NCBI GenBank assembly: GCA_964017065.1
Contig: OZ024790.1
Span: 8,497,864 to 8,561,863 of the forward strand
Direction: 5' to 3'
DNA: 64,000 bases
DNA from: Haliclona indistincta
Taxonomy: Eukaryota; Porifera; Demospongiae; Haplosclerida; Chalinidae
The translations under genes were made by a program, and so were the position numbers. Shown piece after piece: positions 32,220 to 44,318 of this stretch; the stretch's first letter is position 1; every line of letters begins with the position of its first letter. Under the pieces are notes generated by a model that ran no database searches, had not been told where the DNA came from, and saw nothing but the letters and a program-made list of their open reading frames with translations.

Positions 32220-32966
32220 TCACTGGACATGAAAGTAAGAACATTGTTTGTGTGCTTCGATTGATGCAATACACTGGCTTTAGTCATGTCTAAAATTAAT
32301 AGATCACTGTGTAATCTGTCATCATAGTGTGTGCTTGCCTTAGACAAGTTATGTGCTCTAAATAGAGCGCTATTGCCCATGTGGTGTAGTGACTGCTGTA
32401 ATACAATGAGCTTAGCCATTTTATGTGCTTTAATACAGAGCACTATTGCCGTGTCGTCATGGTGTCTGCTGATACTAGCGTTGAGTGAAATCACATGTCC
32501 GCAGGTGTTGTAATCTTTACTGATTTTGAGATAATAACTCTGCTCTTGCTCTGATACATCGTATTCACTTGACCTCATGTCTACCAACACATGTATGGTA
32601 TTGACACAGTGTTGAGTCTACTGAGGTATTATGTAGCAATGACGCAGATGTTAGTAATCAATTCTTTATTGATCTCAATACTTCTGACATGTGGTGGTAT
32701 ACTTGATGTTGGTAATGGCAACCTATGATCACCTACTAAGTGTGTTTACATAAGGCAGTCTACTATACATACATGTGGTCAATTTCAATTTTACTGTCTG
32801 CAAGTACCCCAGACCTAGTATTATGCCCATACAATTGTGAGCTTAGCACATGGTAATAGTGTTGATGACAAAAAAATTGCATAAACACAAGTACTCCTGA
32901 TATGGATAAGTGAATGTCTACTGTATGGACGTACTCTGTGTTTACTTTGCATTTTCTCCCCCACAG
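32220..32966. other. Helentron 3' region without a recognised gene
   Basis: This is non-coding sequence downstream of the OTU ORF. A partly duplicated segment containing TTATGTGCT and AGAGCRCTATTGCC occurs at about 32345-32377 and 32420-32452. The antisense 124-codon frame at 32216-32590 has no supporting feature. Confidence 0.35.
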
Positions 32967-33255
32967 AATGTATGTGCGAGGTCTACCCAAACACTCAATT
33001 TTTTTCCACTCTGTGAGACTGCACCTTGTCGTTGGTAGAGTGGCTGAGTATCCATTGTGGCTGGTTAAAATTTCTAATGCCATATTTGGGGAAACCAAGA
33101 CAGTCTCTGTATATTGTCGAAGATCAACCAAAGGTAGGCTACTTTTTGTGCTTAACAATTTTTTTCACATTTTTATTTTTGTAGGTGATGATGATACCAA
33201 TGACATTGTTCAACCAATAGCTATACGAAACATGTTCAAAATAAAGTATTATTAA
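32967..33255 (+). CDS. Two-exon 3' gene fragment inside the Helentron
   Basis: A good acceptor (TTCTCCCCCACAG ending 32965) is followed by an open segment from an ATG at 32968 to a donor at 33135 (AAAG|GTAGGC). An acceptor at about 33184 (TTTTTGTAG) follows. The second exon continues in frame, ending in FKIKYY and a TAA at 33253-33255, with AATAAAG overlapping the end of the frame at about 33239. The joined product is roughly 78 residues. It could be a captured host-gene fragment or a second Helentron exon. I do not recognise the protein. Confidence 0.35.
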
Positions 33256-33304
33256 GAAACTTTTTATTAAAATTTTTGACGATTATTATAAATTTTTATG
33301 AATA

Positions 33305-33937
33305 AAATTAAGAAAAATGGATACAAACAAGAAATAAAAAGATTTCTAACGAAATCAAAAGGATGTAGGGATGGTAGATTAGCAATGAAGAAATCTGTCA
33401 CTGGTCCACAATGTAAACAAACAAGGAACTACCCTGGAATGGTAAGACGATTGACTTGCTAACAGACCATAGATCCCTACATCAGTGGCTGCACATAAGG
33501 ATTGGATCTAGAGTGAACTAATGTTACCTATGATGCTGTTATTGATCCAATTATTAGTGTTGTTATCAGATCAGGGCTTCAAATTAGCACTAGCCAGCTA
33601 GCCCAGGGCTAGTAAAATATAGCTTGGTCTAGTAAAATATACAGGTTGGTAGCCCAGCTGGCTATATTTATACACTTACTGCAGAATTTGACTGGAACAA
33701 GTTGATTAATGCTTAAAATTAGCTTAATCTAAGTTAAACCCCATTACTCTAGATCCAATCCTTATGTGCAGCCACTGATGTAGGGATCTATGGTCTGTTA
33801 GCAAGTCAATCGTCTTACCATTCCAGGGTAGTTCCTTGTTTGTTTACATTGTGGACCAGTGACAGATTTCTTCATTGCTAATCTACCATCCCTACATCCT
33901 TTTGATTTCGTTAGAAATCTTTTTATTTCTTTATAAC
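33305..33937. repeat. Foldback module at the Helentron right end
   Basis: Two arms of roughly 150 bp face each other (33330-33495 and 33760-33937). Each arm is bounded by GATGTAGGGAT and its complement. The outer edges read AAAAAGATTTCTAACGAAATC. The spacer holds a short repeated CTAGTAAAATATA segment. The same module occurs at 36750, 38398, 41005 and 59520. Confidence 0.75.
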
Positions 33938-34493
33938 AATAACTGATATTCTTTGCAGCAGGTGGGTCATGGCTTCTAGTTGCTCGGGGTCAACAACGTC
34001 CAAGATTTTCATCCAAGAACACCACTAGCTAGTCTTGACTGCCACAGGAGTAAAACGAGTTATACAGTGAAGTATGTCCACGAAGGCAAAGTAAGCTCAG
34101 ACTTGTTTGCCTATAACTCGATTGATATTCATCAGTACAGAATTGGACACTTGAGTAGATCCAGGAGCACTTGTAAATGTTATACTATCGCTGTCTGCTA
34201 TCGAGCCGTACAAGAGAATTTCAACACAAGAAATGCGATTTTAGCCTGGTGTCACGGTCTTCCTCACTATTGCCCTACCTCACCACTGCTTATCAATATC
34301 ATGGTCAAAACCTTTAAGTAAACAATTCATGAATAGATGACACAAATTACTTAATTAAAGTTGCAATACAACGAGGCAATGCTATTTCTGTCCTTAAAAG
34401 TCACAATTGCTGCTCCTGAACTCTATATTATGCTAGTTGCTTATACCTAGCTAGTATACAAAATATCATTAGAGCATTTTTACTAATATAGTT
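33938..34493. other. Spacer between Helentron and the 8-TM gene
   Basis: No supported gene is seen. An open frame at 33980-34321 starts with TTG rather than ATG and matches nothing I know, although an acceptor-like TTCTTTGCAG precedes it at 33949-33958. Confidence 0.3.
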
Positions 34494-35690
34494 TTATAAT
34501 TTTATTGTTTTTCTTGAGACTGTGATATTATAATTTATTAACTGAATAGATTCCTCAGCGAGTTCTTCCTTATCGAGTGTTTCTTCCTCATTCTCTGATG
34601 ACTGGTTATCACTTGATCTTAGAATTGCTATTATAATGCCAAAAATCCATACTAATAAAGGAATTAAGAACATAAGCAGCCAATCATTGTTATGTGGCTT
34701 TGTGACAACAATGATTATCACTACTGGAATAAATACTATGATACTAAAGCATGGTATGACTATTACCGAGCAAACGACAATGTTAGTACCACATCTCTTC
34801 ATGCGCATGTTAACAAACCACTTTGAACAACATCCAGTCGTATCATAGATTAATTGAACACACCAGCAGGTAGAGGATACAATGACATGCACCAACACCA
34901 TGACAAATCCGGCAGTACGATTCGAATATCCAGCTATTGGATAGAAGAATGTAATTAAAGTGGCAAGCACACAGAAAGTGTTTGATATTATCAATCCTAT
35001 AGTAAGCAATGGAACTAAGCGCTTTTCACAAGATTGAGTTAGGTTAGTTTTTGGTAGTCCTGCTTCTTTTTCAATCCATGATCGGCAGCAGTTGCCATAG
35101 CAACACCCATGCCACATCACCATAGCAACTATTAGCAACAGATACACTATACTGGTTAAGAAGAACATCATAGTGTTGATCAAAACTTCTAAGTCATTAG
35201 TTTCCCATGACCACTCATAAGTATTAGCAGCGATAGTGACCAAGATGGTGTTTACTAGTATCCAACAGTACCACACTCTTAGTACATTGATAGGGAATGC
35301 CCAAGTAGTTGGAAAACATGATAGTCGTTTGTCATCTTGTTCCTGACTTTGTGGTGCAGCATCATTGCCATTGTTGCCGAAGACTCGCTGCATTATATAG
35401 CGAAAGTTCATTGAAGTGTCTACAATACTGACAATGCAAGCAAGAAATGCTAATACCAAAACTGCAATAGAGAATCCACATGAAGGGCCACCTGTTGCAC
35501 TAGTATTGTTGTTACTCTCATCGGTTGCATTGTAGAGACCACACAGATCAGAATCAGATTGTACCAGTCCAAAATGCAATGCAGACAGCATCAGTAGGAA
35601 AATTGTGACAATAATTTGTCCTACCATCAGTACAAGCCAAACAACTGCAGAGTTCTTAGGGTCATTTTTTTCCAATGCGTTAGCCTGCAT
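34494..35690 (-). CDS. Unknown eight-helix membrane protein
   Basis: This single-exon frame gives about 398 residues from the ATG at 35690. Seven further in-frame codons upstream start with TTG, and AATTCAG directly before the ATG could be a splice acceptor, so an upstream exon is possible. Eight hydrophobic helices are visible, roughly at residues 15-40, 74-97, 137-160, 176-201, 225-250, 257-280, 302-330 and 336-358. A glycosylation-rich loop (NATDESNNNTS) lies between helices 1 and 2, and a Cys-rich GCCYGNCC loop after helix 4. The tail is acidic (about 20 residues) and ends with a basic patch. The layout suggests a plasma-membrane protein, but no family motif for a GPCR, transporter or channel is recognised. 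Confidence 0.75.
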   Translation of the reverse strand: MQANALEKNDPKNSAVVWLVLMVGQIIVTIFLLMLSALHFGLVQSDSDLCGLYNATDESNNNTSATGGPSCGFSIAVLVLAFLACIVSIVDTSMNFRYIMQRVFGNNGNDAAPQSQEQDDKRLSCFPTTWAFPINVLRVWYCWILVNTILVTIAANTYEWSWETNDLEVLINTMMFFLTSIVYLLLIVAMVMWHGCCYGNCCRSWIEKEAGLPKTNLTQSCEKRLVPLLTIGLIISNTFCVLATLITFFYPIAGYSNRTAGFVMVLVHVIVSSTCWCVQLIYDTTGCCSKWFVNMRMKRCGTNIVVCSVIVIPCFSIIVFIPVVIIIVVTKPHNNDWLLMFLIPLLVWIFGIIIAILRSSDNQSSENEEETLDKEELAEESIQLINYNITVSRKTIKL

Positions 35691-36749
35691 CTGAATTGCA
35701 CTTATTGTCAATGGGGCATTTGCTACAGCACTGTATTATTTTCAAGAGCGCACTTATATATGTTAGGTCATGTGCTTTGTAGTGCGTAGGAATGCACTCG
35801 GCCATCTGGTTTGTTATAACAACTAGTTTATCTTAGATTGTACTATGACTACTGCATCCTAGATGCTATCATTCCTATGACCATAATCAAATTAAATAAA
35901 CACAGTATGTGAATTGACACTTGTAAACAATTTTGCTACGCCTCTTAGTCTAGACAAACCAAGACAATATAGCTGAGCTGAAGGAAAAACCTGTGTTTAC
36001 ACTATATGCTGCGAACAGGAGGTTATATTAAGGTTAGCGAATTGATCTTTTATAGCTAGTCAAGTTCTGCTCAACAAAATAAAATACTGCCTGACCATTA
36101 ACCATTTTGATCTATTAAGAGGAATCTAGTGTGATTAGCTATAGTGTCTCTAGAAATTCATAATTTGTAAGAAACTTTGGGTATGATGAAAACAATTTAC
36201 TTGCTAGAACTAATGCTGTGCAAGAACGATTGGTCTGAGGGCAGTTGCATAGCTAGTGCCTTGGCTGTAGAACAAGGAAGTCAGAAAGAAATCTTTATAA
36301 TTATAGCCGACATATGTTGTGCTTCGTGAATGTTTGATCATTGATATCATGCACCAAGTACACAATCTTTACAAGTCTTCGTAACTGTCCTGCAATCTGA
36401 TTGGCCTGCACAGAGATGCGGGTCGTGCACGGTATGCTGGCTATTACACAAAACTAATGCAAAAATTCAGGCTGGAATGCTACTGCAATGCATTGGCTGA
36501 TCAGGTTGAGGATGTGGATGCCTGTCCATGTAAAGCCAACAAATTCAAAGCATCCATACACGTATACTGAACTCGAGATGAGCTAAGTTTCGTATTTTCA
36601 CTGTTCCTATGACGAGTTGTACTCACTTCTTGATCGCACCTTACCATCCACTCAAGCGAGCACTCAAGAACAAACTAGATAATTTATTTTGGTCAAAAAA
36701 ATATTTGTCGAGCTCAATTTGTCTACTTCACTGATACAGTATATACAAG
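35691..36749. other. Intergenic region upstream of the 8-TM gene
   Basis: Presumably this holds the promoter of the minus-strand 8-TM gene. No ORF, RNA gene or repeat with internal copies was recognised before the foldback module at 36750. Confidence 0.4.
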
Positions 36750-37530
36750 AAAATTAAAACGATTTCTATCGAAATCAAAAGGATGTAGGGTTGTGAAATC
36801 TACCACTGGTCAACAATGTAAACTAACAAGGAACAAGCATGGAATGGTAACACGATTGACTTGCTAACAGACCATAGATCCCTACATCAGTGGCTGCTGT
36901 AGTTGACTATAGCTAGTTCAGCTTAGCTTGTTGCTGTTGACTGACACCTGACGTGCATCCAGCTTGTGACAGCTTATGTACAGCCACTGATGTAGGGATC
37001 TATGGTCTGTTAGCAAGTCAATCGTGTTACCATTCCATGCTTGTTCCTTGTTAGTTTATATTGTTGACCAGTGGTAGATTTCACAACCCTACATCCTTTT
37101 GATTTCGATAGAAATCATTTTAATTTTCTTGTTTGTGTCCTTTTTTCTTTTTCAGTGAAGTACAGTTCAATATCATGCAATTACTGTGCCATCTTTGTTT
37201 CCACCATTGGTTTGGTTTTCCTGTTGTTGATGGCTTTTCTTTATTATTAACAATTTTAAACTTGTAGCTAAATAATTCTTATGCTGTAGATATCAGCTCG
37301 CCTACGCATGCATGAATACAGTGCATACGAGCCCCGTCCACACTTGTTTACGGCGGTTATAATTATCTGGCAAGGCAGAATGGTGATTCTGCGCTTGCTA
37401 GCTTACCGTTCTTCGAAGACTCCAGACAAATATGTGTTCTCCGTGATCTATACGGCGTGGCGATACTCAAGCTTGTGCTTGGTCACGTGCGCTAACCACA
37501 GCTTGGTCACGTGCGTATTGCGCAATCACT
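36750..37530 (+). mobile_element. Non-autonomous Helentron relative, hairpin end missing
   Basis: A foldback module (36753-37131) is followed by the middle segment shared with the copies at 41395-41815 and 59935-60310. That segment includes GTTTGTGTCCTTTTTTCTTT, TTCTTCGAAGACTCCAGAC and the repeated TGGTCACGTGCG. At 37530 it stops just after TTGCGCAATCAC, where the palindromic unit at 37533 begins, so the hairpin end was lost or replaced. Confidence 0.65.
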
Positions 37531-37774
37531 ATTAGGGAGGCACGGCAGTGCCTCCCTATGTAGGGATGAACGAGAAAACAAGATGGCGGCTACATACATG
37601 TATTAGCGTTCAAACGCTGATATTTCACCTGTTGATGAATATTATACGTCCAAAGACACTTAGATCTGCTATTTGGCGTTGCCCCATCTTACAGTAGCAA
37701 GGAGATTGCTCGAAATGGTCACTAAAGTGACGAACCTGGAAACGGTGAAAATCGACTTTCGTCATCTTCGTTTT

Positions 37775-37925
<151 letters not shown>

Positions 37926-38956
37926 TGAACTTTGTTTTTAGCGAAACGACGATATAAATTTGACGAGTTCACGATCACGAACAGTTCTCAGCTACATGTA
38001 AGTGTTAGACGCCATTATTGTGATTACGTAATGCGCACGTGACCTATCACACGAATCTCGAATTTATTAGTAGAGTATCGCCGTATGGAGAGCGCATATT
38101 GGCGTCTGGAGTCTTCGAAGAACAACTCACCGAGTAAGCTCGTGTAGTATCATCGTTCTGCTGCTTGCCAGATAGTATCACAGCCATACAGAAATTGCTA
38201 AACCAGAGTGGGCGGGGCTCGTATGCAGTGCAATCCTGCAGCATGCATGAATGCATGAGCTAGTTTGGAGCTACAAGTTAAATCAACAACAGCAAACCAA
38301 ACTAATGGTGGAATCAAAGAGATACATTATCTTGCCGATTTCTAACTGCACCAAAAATTTGAAACTCAATGAAAAGAAAAAGGACACAAACAAGAAAATA
38401 GAAAGATTTCTAACGAAATCAAAAGGATGTAGGGATAAAGAAATCTGCTACTGGTCCACAATGTAAACCAACAAGGAGCAAGCATGGAATGGTAACACTA
38501 TTGACTTGCTAACACACCATAGATCCCTACATCAGTGGCTGTACATAAGACAGCTGATTTTGATACAAGCTGAATTCATATCAGGTGTCAGTCAACAGCA
38601 ACTAGCTGAACTGCTATAGTCAGCCACAGCAGCCACTGATGTAGGGATCTATGGTCTGTTAGCAAGTCAATCGTGTTACCATTCCATGCTAGCTCCTTGT
38701 TGGTTTACATTGTGGACCAGTAGCAGATTTTTTTATCCCTACATCCTTTTGATTTCGTTAGAAATCTTTTTATTTTCTTTAATTATTAATGGCGTCTAAC
38801 ACTTAGCTGACAATGGATCACGATCGAGAAATCGCGGAATTTATGTCGCCATTTCGCTAAAAACTAAGTTCAAAAGGCACATGCCAGGAGAATTTCACGA
38901 CTGTTCGTGGGTGTTTTGGTCTCGGCACTGCTCACGTAAAGGTGCTAGGCGAGTGG

Positions 38957-39190
<234 letters not shown>

Positions 39191-39875
39191 AAAACGAAGA
39201 CGACGAAACTCGATTTTCACCGTTTCTAGGTTCGTCACTTTAGTAACAATCTCGAGCAATCTCCTTGCTACTGTAAGATGGGGCAACGCCAGATAGCAGA
39301 TTTAAGTGTCTTTGGACGTATAAAATTCATCACCAGGCGAAATATCAGCGTTTGAACGCTAATACATTGTATGTAGCCGCCATCTTGTTTTCTCGTTCAA
39401 CCCTACATAGGGAGACACTACCGTGTCTCCCTAATAATTTATCAAGAAAACAACTAAGCTTTACATAAAGAACGAACTACCAGGTCCATACCTAGAAAGT
39501 GGTGTGCAGGGGATCTGGGGGCGCAGCTCCCAGATGCTGAAGGATATTATGCTTGTCAGATGTACTTCTGTAGCAGTTTTAGCATAACTTATAATTATAC
39601 TGATGTTACTGTATGTTTTTTTGCCATTATAGTAAGTATCAAATATCAAGTAATTTAGGAAAAGCAGCCAATAACTGTACCAATTGGCCATTGTTAATGA
39701 ATATTATTTTCCCCTTTAATAGTGGTGCATGTGCACCCCCTGGGTATAGGCCTGACCACACATAAAGAAAACTCGATAGCAAACAGCTATACGATATAAC
39801 ATGTCTAGACAATGTGAATGATCCGATCACTCATTGAATAATGTTCTCATTTATTACACATGCAGCTAATTAAAT

Positions 39876-41979
39876 ATGCTGCAGAGTGGAGTGATTTTTC
39901 TTCTCATAATTTTCTCCATTATTGTGAGCTGTGCACAGTCTCAATGCAATATCAGTGAGCCTCATCAGTGTGCTGCTTTGTACAAGATCTTTCGCAATGC
40001 TCTCTTCACTAACACAAGAGTTGACAATCTTTTTCTCCTGCAATCAGTTTTCTATCCATCAACACGAGTAACTCGACCAGTACTGGTGAAAGTCACATAT
40101 CAACTCAACATCTCTCCTTCTTATAAGGAACTACAGTTGGATTCATGTCTAAATGATAAGCAATCTATGTGCTTCAGAAATGGAAAGTACACCCTTGGAT
40201 GGACCAGTCGAGAAATATACCGGATCTTTCATCCTGAAATCATTAATCAGCTACGTTTTCAGCTACCGTTCTGGTTACTACAGATATCAGAAAATAGCCC
40301 TCTCTTGGGCAATGATTATGATGTTGACGCACTTTTGTGGGATGGTACAAAGACGTTACCTTTACTTGATTTGTCACTGGACGTAGATTTATCTAACTAT
40401 GAGTTTGGTTGCCATCCAACAAAGCAGCTAATAGAGCAAGCTCTAGGAGAACTAAACTTGTGGGTGAGTTGTACGGTACTAACCTAGTTGTTGTTTTTTG
40501 TCCACAAAATCTAAGGTATAATTGTATTATGGCACATGGCAGGAGCACACGAACAGAAGGAGCATGCAACCCTATAGTGCCATCAGAATTATAATTAATG
40601 ACATATTTCCATCGTAAAAATAAAAATTTTGCGTCTCAGCAGCGAGCAATCGTGAGTTACATGCTGTTTTCAATGGTGTAGCAAGCTTTGAAGCTCTGTC
40701 ACAGCTTTTTGCCGAGTGATGCTCGTATGCAACCCAGAGTCGGGTACAGGATAATTTGGCTAAGTGCAATGGAAAGTACTTTATTACGTCTAGTTGAATG
40801 TGAAGGTAAGTACCATGCAATTGTCCAGCAGTTGTGACAAGACGTCCAGATGATGCGCTGGTTTGCAATTAACAACTGAATTTATAACATATATTATAAT
40901 GAGCTCTGGCAGCCTTGCTTCCTCACTTTCGGTACCTGCAACCTTAGTAATATTACATCTAAGGAAGAGTTCATGAGCTAATGAACTCTTGATCTAAACT
41001 ATTAGATAAAGAAAATTAAAAAGATTTCTATCGAAATCAAAAGGATGTAGGGTTGTGAAATCTACCACTGGTCCACAATGTAAACTAACAAGGAACAAGC
41101 ACGGAATGGTAACACGATTGACTTGCTAACAGACCATAGATCCCTACATCAGTGGCTGCTGTGGTTAGTTATAGCTAGTTCAGCTAGTTGCTGTTGACTG
41201 ACACCTAACGTGCATTCAGCTTGTGACAAAATATTGATCTTATGTACAGCCACTGATGTAGGGATCTATGGTCTGTTAGCAAGTCAATCGTGTTACCATT
41301 CCGTGCTTGTTCCTTGTTAGTTTACATTGTGGACCAGTGGTAGATTTCACAACCCTACATCCTTTTGATTTCGATAGAAATCTTTTTAATTTTCTTGTTT
41401 GTGTCCTTTTTTCTTTTTCAGCGAAGTGCAGTTCAATATCATGCACGTACTGAGCTGTCTTTGTTTCCACCATTGGTTTAGTTTTCCTGTTGTTGGTGGC
41501 TTTTCTTTATTATTAAGAATTTTAAACTTGTAGCTAATAATAATTGTTATGCTGTACATATCAGCTCGCCTGCACATGCATGCAGTGGATACGAGCACCG
41601 CCCACAATTGTTTGTAGACATGTACGGCGGTTGTAATTATCTGGCAAGCGCAGAATGGTGATCCTATACGAGGTTACCGTTCTTCGAAGACTCCAGACAA
41701 ATACATGTATGTGTTCTCCGTGATCCATAAGGCGCGCGGCGATACTCAAGCTAGTGCTTGGTCACGTGCGCTAACCACTGCTTGGTCACGTGCGTATTGC
41801 GCAATAACATCAATGGCGTCTAACACTTAGCTGACAATGGATCACGATCGAGAAATCGCGGAATTTATATCGACGTTTCGCTAAAAACTAAGTTCAAAAG
41901 GCACCTGCCAGGAGAATTTCACGACTGTTCGTGGGTGTTTTGGTCTCGGCATTGCTCGCGTAAAGGCGCTAGGCGCGCT

Positions 41980-42071
<92 letters not shown>

Positions 42072-42133
42072 GGAGGGAGGGAGGGAGGGAGGGAGGGAGG
42101 GAGGGAGGGAGGGAGGGAGGGAGGGAGGGAGGA

Positions 42134-42181
<48 letters not shown>

Positions 42182-43644
42182 AGAAAACGAAGATGACGAA
42201 ACACGATTTTCACCGTTTCCAGGTTCGTCACTTTAGTAACAACTTCGAGCAATCTCCTTGCTACTGTAAGATGGGGCAACGCCAGAGAGCAGATTTAAGT
42301 GTGTTTTGACGTATACAATTCATGACCAGGCGAAATATCAGCGTTTGAACGCTAATACATTGTATGTAGCCGCCATCTTGTTTTCTCGTTCAACCCTACA
42401 TAGGGAGGCACTACCGTGCCTCCCTAATACATTGTAATTCCTTTACTTTTATATCTCTAATATTGTAGCTGAGGGCATTTGCTAAAGTTTCACAAAGAGA
42501 GAGCATACATGAATCAACCAGTTATGGCTATACATATGCTATTGCTGATGATAAAGGAATTACTCTACATTGTGCTGCAGTTGAAAGCTATGCCAATCAC
42601 ACTTCAAGTGACAGTGACATTATGCCTAATGCTCAAAGATATGGCAGAGGAATTTTTATTTTTACATACACAACTGGTTTTGCTCTTACCGTCGTGTTGA
42701 TTCCACTTTTACTACCACTACTGTTTAAAATAATTGAAGATCTACTCTCCAATGAAGAGGGGCTTGGAATTTACTACAACTTTAAAATTCTTGCTGGTGC
42801 TACAACTGTATGTTTAGTATACACATTTGCATCAGTCTTCATAGATTTTTATCAGTTGACAAAGTATGGAGACAAATTTAATGAGTTTGATGGTATCAAG
42901 ACTGGGTTTTTGCTTTCTCTTCTAATTTGGCTATTTATACTCACAGTGGTCTATACTTTCTACTTCAAATTTGATGCAAAAAACGACAACAAACTCTATA
43001 GTCGTATGTTAAAATGTGCGGGATTTCTTGCTGTGTTTAGCCTATCTGCCTTCACTGGCCTATTGATGCTCAGCTTTGCTCCGACAATTCTGCTTCTATT
43101 TGCCTATCCTCTGGATACGTCAGCATTGCTTGCCCTTCATTCTGCCTTGTTTTACAGTACTACCATTATGCTTGCTGTATTTTTCCACAGTATACATGAA
43201 TGGATAGTAAATCATGACTCTATTACTGAGGACATTATCAGCCGCTTATTTGGCAATAAATCTAAAATCAACTCTACTTATGCTAATTGGGGAAAATGCA
43301 TAATTTTTTGTGGAACACTCTTTCATATCTTGACCGGAATGATGTTGGTAGCATTGCTGCCTTTAACTTACGTCTGCTTAATTCTTCTTTACCAGTTCGT
43401 GGTAGCAAGAAGTGGTACCCATTTAGCTGACAGCAATGTGGCTACATATGTTCCCTCCATTACTATTGCTGTGTTTGGATTTGTAATCAAGAAAGGAGCT
43501 TTTGATGTACCACGACATAAGAAAATGGAACAGCAGAAAGAGAAAGATGAGAAAATGATTTCAGATTTAGCCAAGAAAATCTGGCTGAAAAATTTCTACA
43601 TAAGAAAATGGAGCAGCAGAAAGAGAAAGATGCCGAGAAAATGA
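39876..43644 (+). CDS. Unknown secreted-N-terminus multi-pass membrane protein, two exons
   Basis: Exon 1 (39876-40463) starts with an ATG and a clear signal peptide, followed by a Cys-containing extracellular domain of about 170 residues. The donor TGG|GTGAGT at 40464 and the acceptor TATTGTAG ending at 42468 join in phase 0 to exon 2 (42469-43644), giving 587 residues. Exon 2 adds a glycosylated stalk and about seven to eight hydrophobic helices (from about residue 250 on), then a charged Lys/Glu-rich tail. The 2-kb intron contains a non-autonomous Helentron relative (41003-42427). Near the stop, a segment of about 82-86 bp is duplicated (43516 and 43598). The change of frame gives a basic tail ending KRKMPRK. 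No known receptor or channel family was recognised. Confidence 0.75.
41003..42427 (+). mobile_element. Non-autonomous Helentron relative in an intron
   Basis: The order is foldback module (41005-41396), middle segment (41396-41815), arm with a purine microsatellite (41978-42182), and the terminal hairpin AGGGAGGCAC TACC GTGCCTCCCT at 42402-42425. Sequence and order match the Helentron ends at 25094-25530 and 33305-33937, with the middle segment in place of the Rep/helicase gene. It has no coding capacity. It lies wholly inside the intron of the gene at 39876-43644. Confidence 0.75.
41978..42182 (+). repeat. (GAAA)n with embedded (GGGA)n block
   Basis: A purine-only run of about 200 bp. GAAA units surround GGGA units at about 42069-42132. 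It has the same position in the element as the microsatellites at 37775 and 38957, but the composition and length differ. Confidence 0.95.
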
Positions 43645-44318
43645 TTTCCGATTAAGCCAAGAAAATCTGGAGAGTATATTCTGAAAAATTTCCACAGAGA
43701 GTAGAATAATTTCGTACATTGCATTGCTAGTGTCTATTGTCTACATTGTGTTTAAATCATTAGTTACTAAATTATTAGTTCAGCTATAATTATACAGCTA
43801 AATTATTAACAATTATTATTTTTGGCTGCACAACTTACTGATAAAAAAAACTGAATGCCAAATACAAATTAACATCCCATTATCATACCTTAGACTATAG
43901 CGTGTATGAATCCATTGGCTGAATTTAGGTCTCCAAATGTGCATGCTATAGACACAAACAAGTAGATCTTGTACTATAAATCTTCAGATGGTAAGAAAGT
44001 AACTAGCATGATTTTTGATCACACATATCAACAAACCAGCTGACCCTCGGACAGATGTGTCCAAACACTTAACCCTCATCTGGTGTTCAATGGCTGGCCA
44101 ATTAAGTGTCCAATGCCCAGAGTAAAAATTGATTCGATATTTAAAACACCACTAAAGCGTGACAAATTTTTTCAGAAGGCTCGCTATCATTAGGGACGCA
44201 CAATAGTGCGTTTCTATAATAATAACTGATAAAACATAATGAATAATAAACAATGCATGCTAATAATAAGTTCTCTGCATGAACATGCATGTGACTATTT
44301 TTAACAATTCAGTCAGTA
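43645..44318. other. Intergenic region with a degenerate hairpin
   Basis: No gene is seen. At about 44190-44215 the sequence TAGGGACGCAC AATA GTGCGTTTCTATAAT resembles the Helentron terminal hairpin, with a reduced stem of six pairs, and may be a decayed end. From about 44240 the sequence matches the 3' flank of the receptor genes. Confidence 0.35.

Larger units (their letters stand above)
25094..33937 (+). mobile_element. Helentron-like rolling-circle transposon (autonomous candidate)
   Basis: The left end is TTAGGGAGACAC with a perfect 10-bp-stem, 4-nt-loop hairpin at 25096-25119, followed by TATGTAGGGATGAACGAG. The next ~430 bp match the end arms of the non-autonomous copies at 37533, 38785-39434, 41815-42427 and 60310-60717. 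A large Rep/helicase/OTU ORF follows. The right end is a foldback module at 33305-33937, again shared with those copies and in the same relative orientation. Total length is about 8.8 kb. Rep-helicase plus an OTU protease and structured ends fit the Helentron (Helitron2) branch. The exact right terminus is uncertain because the foldback is palindromic. Confidence 0.75.

Noticed and set aside
33980..34321. 113-codon frame right of the Helentron
   Set aside because: It starts with TTG, has no recognisable domain and no clear splice partner.
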